A DNA stretch of 64,000 nt from Fagopyrum homotropicum (Eukaryota; Streptophyta; Magnoliopsida; Caryophyllales; Polygonaceae). How positions within the stretch are numbered: position 1 is the first letter of the stretch; every line of letters begins with the position of its first letter. The position numbers and the translations under genes were made by a program. The DNA lies in NCBI GenBank assembly GCA_033239125.1, contig BSWB01000004.1, positions 126,055,235-126,119,234 of the forward strand. The letters run 5' to 3'. This document shows positions 57,021-64,000 of the stretch, piece after piece. Under the pieces are notes generated by a model. The model was not told where the DNA came from. It worked only from the letters and a program-made list of their open reading frames with translations, and ran no database searches.

Positions 57021-58795
57021 TTGTTGCTTTTGATCTCTTTTGGTTTGTGTCTTTGCTTTTCAGGACATCTCTCACTCTTTAGGTGTATGCGAAGATCTCG
57101 TGACAAGGATTTAGCTCCATTCGATCCCGAACCGGAGAAAACCCTTAGATCTAGATCCAAGAGCATTAGAAAGGGAAAAGAGATGGCCGGAAGAGATCTC
57201 CAAGCTGAGTTGGATGAGGCTTTAGAACAAATTAGGCTAAGAGATGAGCTCTTGGAGGAAGAAAGGAGACTTGCCAATGAGAGGCAAGAAGCAACTAGGA
57301 GGGAGATTGAAGAGATTAGGCAAGCTCTTGTGCAAGGAGAGCTTAATCGTCAACAACCTCCACCTCCTCCACCACAACCGCAGCCGGCGGTGAATATTCG
57401 GGTCGTGCCCATTGCTATTGAGGAGCCACAAACATTAGGGAGACGTATGAATCCGGCTCAAAGAGCACACCGTCCGGGTGTGAACTTAGGAGATCCCGCA
57501 ACCCATAATTACGAGCTCCGCCCTCAAGTTCTACAAATGATCCGGCATAATCAATTTGGAGGGATGGAAGGAGAGTCTCCTCATCAACACTTGATGAACT
57601 ATGAGATCTTGATGGAGACTCTTAGACCGCCTAGATTGGAGAGCAACAACCATAAGCTTAGGGCTTTTTCCTTCTCACTTAGGGATAAAGCCTTGGCTTG
57701 GTATCAATCTATTCCACAAGGGCGAGTGAGTACTTGGGAGGAGTGACAACCGAGTTTTTTACTAAGTTCTTCCCACCTTCCTAGACTACCGAGTTAAGAG
57801 GGAAGATCAATGCCTTCGTGATGAAGGATAGAGAAAGCTTGTTCAAGTCTTGGGAGAGGTTCAAAGACCTCCTCCTAGATTGTCCACACCATGGTATACC
57901 GAAAATTGAGCTATTGGAGATCTACTTCAAAGGACTTGATGAGGATAGCCAATTCAAGCTCCAATCTCTTTCCAGTGGGACTTTCATGGAGAAGAATGTG
58001 GATGAAGCTTGGGAGTTTGTAGAAAAACAAGCTTTAGTGATTGAGAAGTACTCCCATAGGAAGAGTGATGGTAGGAAAGCGGGAGCATATGAGGTGAGTG
58101 AAGTCACCATGAGTAACTTCAAGCTTGATGCAATCAACAATGAGCTTAAGTCTTTGAGGGAGTTGTGTGCTACAACTTTGAAGAGTCAAGCAAGCCCTCA
58201 AGTGCAAGTGCAAGCAAACTTGTCTTCCAAGGAGGAAGATGTGAACTACATGGGAAGGGGCAACTACAACAACTATCAAGGCCCAAGGAACTTCAACAAC
58301 AACCGGCAATTCAACAATTACCGGCCCAACCATAACCATCCCGGGTTTTCCTATTCTAACCCGGATGGAGCCTTGAACCCTCCCGCTTCCACAAGCACAA
58401 CTCTACCCCCAAAGGCTTCACAAGAACCTCCACCCGGATTTACTCAACCTCCAAAGGATAGAACCGAAATGATGTTTGAGCAATTGCTTGGAAGGTTGAG
58501 TTGTCTTGAGAGCACGGTGACTTCTATTTCTAAGGCTTAAAAGGTTTTGGAAGCACAAGTGTTCCAAAAGGCGGGTGAAGCTCATAGAGATCCGGGAAAG
58601 CTTCCCGGAAGGACCGAAGATAACCCAAGAGGCCAAGTGTTGGCCATCACAACAAGGAGCGGGTTGAGTATGAAGGATCCCTTACCTAAGGGAAGTGACA
58701 AGGGGAAGCAAGTGGTGATAGAAGAAGAGCCATTGCAGGAAGATGGAGGAAAGAGCAAGGATGATGAGCCATCATATGTGGCACCACCTCCATAA
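57021..58795 (+). pseudogene. gag: Unit 4 gag, three shared lesions
   Basis: Open parts are 57021-57746, 57818-58540 and 58547-58795. The TGA after RVSTWEE (57744-57746), TAA at 58538-58540 and TAA at 58793-58795 are the same as in units 2 and 3. It lacks the private TAA of unit 3 (here CAA, VEKQALV). Confidence 0.9.
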
Positions 58796-58837
58796 AAGCC
58801 ACCACTACCATTCCCACAATCACGAGCAAGAGCTCGT

Positions 58838-61800
58838 TTGGACAAACACTTTGGTAAATTCCTTGAACTTATGTCTAAATTGCATATTAACATTCTGTTC
58901 ATGGATGCTATTCTAGGTATGCCGGCATATGGCAAGTTTTTGAAGGAAATACTCTCCAACAAGAGGAAATTGGAGGAGTATGGAGAAGTAAGGATGACAA
59001 AGAGGTCCTCGGAGTTGATTCAAACGATGAAGGAGGAGATGCCTCCTAAGCTAAGAGATCCGGGATCCTTTTGTGTGCCAATCGGAATAGGAGAAGTGAA
59101 GTATGACGCCCTATGTGATCTTGGGGCAAGTGTAAGCATCATCCCGCTTGCACTTTGCAACAAGGTTGGGCTAGGAGAGCCAAAGCCGGTCAAGATGACC
59201 CTTTACATGGAGGACCGTTCAATCACTCACCCGGTTGGAATCTTGGAAGACATTCCGGTGCAACTACGGAAGTTCTATGTGCCCATAGACTTCGTTGTTT
59301 TGGATATCCCGGCGGACTATCCGGTTCCTATCATCTTGGGGAGACCTTTCCTAGCTACTTCCGGATTTTTGGTGGATTGCAAGAATGGGATTCTCTCTTT
59401 CAACATTGGAGAAGAGAACATCAAGTTTAATTTGTCCACAATGGTGAAGGGGCCAGCCCTAGGTGAAGATGTCTTCAACATTGTTGAGGAAGAGGAGTCT
59501 AGAGAGGTTGTGAGCTCAATCTTGCTTAAGGATCAACTTGAGAAGGTTCTTAGCTCAAGTTTGATGAAGGAAGGAGTTGAGGAGAGTAGCAATGAAGTAA
59601 TCAAGGCCTTGAATGCATTGGATGGGCTACCAAGTGTTGGATTTGAAGTACTAGAGGAAGTGAGAAATACCTGTAGAAAAATCGGAGAGAGGGGGGCCAG
59701 ATCGGCCGATTTTTGCACTTATCCTGAATTTCCATCCAATTTTGCAAATGTAGAAACTGGGATCGACCCCCAGATCGGCCGATTTTTCTCACAGAGGGTC
59801 GATTTTCCTGAGTCTTTTGAGCATCATCCAAGTGTTTGTGAGCAATCATCAAGGGACTTAGGTGAGGCTTCCATGGCTTTGCAATCATCTCAGCCTACAT
59901 TGTATGGATCATCTCCAACCGAAAAAGGTCCTCCTAAACTTGATCTAAAACCTCTTCCTTCTCATTTAAAGTATGCTTTCCTTGGTTCAAATTCTACTTA
60001 TCCGGTGATTGTGAATGCATCTTTGAATGATGATGAGCTTAATAGATTGTTGAATGAATTGAAACTGCATAGAAAGGCAATAGAATACACCATTGATGAC
60101 CTTGTTGGCATTAAGACCTCTTTGTGCATGCATAAGATATTGATGGAAGATGACCATAAACTCTCTATTGAACATCAAAGAAGATTGAATCCTATAATGA
60201 AAGAAGTAGTCAAGAAAGAGATCATTAAGTTGCTAGATGCGGAAATCATCTACCCTATTTCGGATAGTAAATGGGTTAGTCTAGTACATGTGGCTCCTAA
60301 GAAGGGTGGGATGACCGTAGTAACTAATGAGAACAATGAACTAATCCCAACTAGGACGGTTACGGGATGGAGGATGTGTATTGACTATAGGAAACTAAAT
60401 GTGGCCTCTAGGAAAGATCATTTCCCTCTTCCTTTCATTGACCAAATGCTAGAGAGATTAGCTCAACACTCTCATTTTTGTTACCTAGATGGCTATAGTG
60501 GATTCTTCCAAATCCCTATCCACCCCGATGACCAAGAGAAAACCACATTCACATGTCCTTGGGGTACATTTGCATATAAGAGAATGCCATTTGGGTTGTG
60601 TAATGCACCCGCCACCTTTCAAAGGTGCATGATGGCCATATTTTCTGAATATATTGAGAACATCATGGAAGTGTTTATGGATGATTTTTCCATTTATGGA
60701 TCTTCTTTTGATGATTGCCTAGCTAACTTGTCTTTGGTGCTTAAGAGATGTGAGGAGACAAATCTTGTCTTAAATTGGGAAAAATGCCACTTTATGGTAA
60801 GTGAAGGTATTGTGTTAGGACACTTGGTCTCCAACCGTGGCATTGAGGTTGATAGGGCCAAGATTGAAACGATAGAGAAGTTGCCACCACCTACCTCGGT
60901 GAAGGGGGTAAGGAGCTTTCTAGGGCATGCCGGTTTTTACCGGAGATTTATTAAAGATTTCTCTAAGATTTCTAAGCCTCTTACTAACCTACTAATGAAA
61001 GATATTGAGTTTGTTTTCTCCAAGGATTGCCTTGAAGCTTTTTGTAGGTTGAAGGATGCTTTGATCACCGCTCCCATCATGCAACCTCCGGATTGGAGCT
61101 TACCATTTGAAGTGATGTGTGATGCAAGTGATGTGGCCGTTGGGACTGTTTTAGGATAAAAGAAAGATGGGTGCACACATGCCATCTATTATGCTAGCAA
61201 GACGCTAGATGATGCCCAACTTAACTATGCCACAACCGAGAAGGAGTTGCTAGCGGTGTTGTATGCCTTTGAGAAGTTTCGGTCATACCTTGTTGGAGCA
61301 AAGGTCATTGTATACACGGATCATGCTGCGATCCGTTACCTCCTCACAAAGAAAGATGTCAAACCTCGCCTCATTCGGTGGATCCTTCTCCTTCAAGAGT
61401 TTGACTTGGAAATCTGGGACAAGAGAGGTTCCAAAAACTCTGTGGCGGATCATCTTAGTAGGCTCCCACCATTGGAGTTTGAGAGAGACGACATCCCGAT
61501 TGATGACTCATTCCGGGATGAGCAATTGCAAATGGTGGAAGAATGCTTGTTTCAAGTGTCTAGAGGAAGTGAGCCATGGTATGCCGACATTGTGAACTAC
61601 CTTGTGTGTGAGGAAGTGCCTCCCGGTTTGTCATATGCCCAAAGGAAGAAGTTCTTTAAAGATGTGAGGCACTACTATTGGAGTGAACCACTTTTGTTCA
61701 AGAGAGGGCCGGATGGAGTCTTTAGGAGGTGCATACCGGAGGATGAGGTGGAGAGTGTGATCCGGCATTGTCACTCTTTGCCATGTGGAGGCCATGCTAG

Positions 61801-62851
61801 CTCACACAAGACGTGTGCAAAGGTATTACAATCGGGTTTCTTTTGGCCAAGTTTGTTCAAGGATGTGCAAAACTTTGTGGTAGCTTGTGATGCTTGCCAA
61901 AGGACGGGCAACATCTCAAGGAGGAATGAGATGCCCTTGAACAACATACAAGAGGTGGAGATATTTGATGTTTGGGGTATGGACTTCATGGGACCATTCC
62001 CTTCTTCATGTGGCAACCTCTACATCCTATTGGCGGTGGACTATGTGTCGAGATGGGTGGAAGCAATCGCCTCTCCCACAAATGATGCCAAGATTGTGGT
62101 GCGGTTCTTCAACCGAGTGATCTTCCCTAGGTTTGGAACACCAAGGGTGATCATAAGTGATGGAGGGAAGCATTTCACTAATAGGAATTTTGGGGCACTT
62201 TTGGCTAAGTATGGGGTGACCCATAAGGTAGCAACACCTTACCATCCCCAAACTAGTGGCCAAGTGGAGATCTCCAACCGGGAGATAAAAGGAATTCTTG
62301 AGAAGACGGTTTCTAGAACAAGAGAGGATTGGGCTATGAAGCTCGATGATGCTTTGTGGGCCTATAGAACCGCTTTCAAGACACCGATTGGCACCACTCC
62401 CTACAAGCTAGTTTATGGCAAGTCTTGCCACCCTCCGGTGGAAATGGAGCATAGAGCATATTGGGCCATAAGGTGGCTGAATTTTGACCTCAAGGAGGCC
62501 GGTGAGAAGAGGTTGCTAGACATGAACGCCCTTGAGGAGATCCCGTTGGATGCTTATGAAAATGCCCGGATCTACAAGGAGAGAACCAAGCGTTGGCATG
62601 ACAAGCGCCTCATCCCAAAGGAGTTGAATAAGGGTGACTTAGTGCTTCTCTTCAACTCGAGGCTGCGGCTCTTCTCCGGAAAGCTCAAGTCAAGATGGAC
62701 GGGTCCCTATGTTGTGAAGAAGGTCTTTCCTCATGGGGCGGTAGAGATAGGAGGAGATCATTGTGGTAACTTCAAGGTGAATGGGCACCGTTTGAAGAAG
62801 TACATTCCGGAAGCCCCCGTGGAAGTGATTGCCCCACTTCACCTTGAGTGA
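58838..62851 (+). pseudogene. pol: Unit 4 pol, one nonsense codon between RT and RNase H
   Basis: Protease, linker and RT (FMDDFSIYGSS, both Asp present) are open from 58838 to TAA at 61157-61159 (GTVLG then TAA, for Gln in unit 3). RNase H and integrase continue in the same frame (open frame called from 61247, ending at 62851) with all D-D-E residues. The single CAA-to-TAA change is the only lesion I see in pol. Confidence 0.9.
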
Positions 62852-64000
62852 AACGCTCCTGAATTTGGTCAAGCTAATGACCTTAAAGAAGCGCTTAATG
62901 GGAGGCAACCCATTGGTACATTTTTTTTTTTTCCTTTTTGTTTTTCTTGTTTTTGTTTTATCTTGCTCTTGGTGTGCTTTGTTTTTCTTTTGTGTTTTTG
63001 GGTGCTAGATCTTGTTGATTGTCATGTGTGATGAGATGTTGGAGGTCATGTGAAAACCTCATGGAATGGTTGAAGGTACAAGATCCAAGCACATGGACGA
63101 GGAAGAAAGCACCCATGAAAATCGGACGTGGAACTTGGGAATGACCCTTATGATGAGATTGTCTTGAGAATTGGCTATGGATGGCCTTATGTGTTGAACA
63201 GATGAATGCATATGTGGACTTGAAGTACTTATCTTGAATCCCATGAATGATTTGTGATCATGAATGTTTGCGATGATTGAATTGATGATTGAAAGTCGAA
63301 ATTACATGATAAGTTCTTGCACATCATTTAGAGTAATTAAGGCAATTCATCTTTCTCTACTTCTCACCTTGATCATGTTGTTTGAGCACCTCAATTGATG
63401 AAAAATTTTACCTCTTTTGACCCATCCGGGAATAGGAGCATGCTAGTGTGTTGATGTGTGTAAAAAGCAAGTGTGGGGTGAAGTTGTTTATGAATGAATG
63501 ATGTGAATGAAGTGCTAAAGTTGTTGTGAAAAGTGTAGAAAAAAAAATGGGCATGGGGACGTTGGTTTAAATGACGAGTAACTCGGCACCATTCACATAA
63601 TCGGTTGTTTGTGCCTTGCCAAAGTCAAATAAACCGATAGTCCTAACGAGCTTTGGTATGTGTGCCCGGTGTGGATGCACCTCGAAAAATAAAAAAACCC
63701 GAGGACGGCTAATCACCAAGGTTTCGGCTTCTGTACACCAATGTCATTGTCTCAAAAATAAGTGAAAAAGAAAAGAAAACAAAGAAAAGATGGAGAAAAT
63801 TATACACTTGTTGGGAAGTTGAGCAAAAACGAAATTGTGGAGTTAGTTCCTTTCCCGGATTAGCATCTCATGACTTAAAAATTCCCACCTAATCACAACG
63901 TTTCTTAGCCCTTTCTTTCCTAAGTCCTATTGACCTAAATGCATGTGTGTAAGACTTAGCGATCTAGATTGGACATACTCATGATCATCTTGACTTCTTC
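62852..64000 (+). other. Unit 4 3' noncoding region with 346-bp deletion
   Basis: The post-stop hairpin is at 62897-62914. At about 63134-63138 GTGGAACTTGG is joined to GAATGACCC; in unit 3 the two CTTGG pentamers are at 53666 and 54012, 346 bp apart, so one CTTGG and the intervening DNA are lost. The conserved GACGAGTAACTCGGCACC block follows at about 63580. Confidence 0.8.

Larger units (their letters stand above)
55115..64000 (+). mobile_element. Athila array unit 4 (I): LTR4 plus internal region, cut by window edge
   Basis: Same layout as unit 3. The window ends within its 3' noncoding region, so whether a fifth LTR follows is unknown. It shares gag lesions with units 2 and 3, but the TAA in pol and several residues (MHKILMEDDHK, IEHQRRL) with unit 1. 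It has a 346-bp deletion at 63138 relative to unit 3. Confidence 0.9.

Noticed and set aside
28560..64000. Four independent Athila insertions in a row
   Set aside because: No flanking host DNA or target duplications between units, and the same gag lesions in units 2-4.

Overview
This window is plant nuclear heterochromatin made almost entirely of Ty3/gypsy LTR retrotransposons. I found no host gene, rRNA, tRNA gene or CRISPR array. The evidence for a plant is the set of Athila-type elements (primer sites complementary to the 3' end of plant tRNA-Asp, D-L-G-A protease, post-IN hairpin region) together with Tekay/Del-like and CRM/Reina-like chromoviruses. The species is not identifiable by eye; a flowering plant, probably a eudicot, is my inference.

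Left half (1-26404) is a nest. The oldest layer is a chromovirus integrase remnant E (about 24251-25606, minus). A Tekay/Del-like chromovirus C (minus; body 7105-10984, LTR 10985-12111 continued at 23651-24250) lies in or beside E. Athila element D (plus, 12112-23650, two LTRs) split the LTR of C. A divergent Athila-like element B (plus; only its 3' end and an LTR, 4645-about 7104) interrupts the integrase of C. Athila element A (minus, 1-4644, cut by the window edge) inserted into the 3' noncoding region of B.

Centre (25607-28559) holds unclassified sequence and then a degenerate tandem repeat with a unit of about 292 bp. It carries a (TA)n tract and a small inverted-repeat insertion. The right-hand Athila array starts inside the last, truncated unit.

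Right half (28560-64000) is a head-to-tail array of four Athila units sharing LTRs: LTR1-int-LTR2-int-LTR3-int-LTR4-int. The period is 9477 and 9468 bp for the two complete units. Units 2-4 share the same disabling mutations, so the array most likely grew by recombination rather than by separate insertions. Unit 3 keeps an uninterrupted 1337-codon PR-RT-RH-IN frame with all catalytic residues, but its gag is broken. Unit 2 differs from unit 3 mainly by one-base insertions, mostly in homopolymers, which looks like a sequencing artefact.

The most unusual signal is a family-specific GGCC-centred palindromic word repeated at three equivalent places of each Athila element: U3 just upstream of the TATA box, the U5/leader part of the LTR, and the linker between protease and RT. 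Elements A and D use CCACGGCCGTGG-like words and the array uses AAATCGGCCGATTT-like words. Element B uses CCTCGRCCGAGG-like words in both of its LTR positions. The flanking LTR and protein sequence is homologous between families while the word is replaced. Four copies of GAGACYTACCCGGTRA in every Athila LTR, and paired hairpins in the 3' noncoding region, are further conserved structures not explained by coding.
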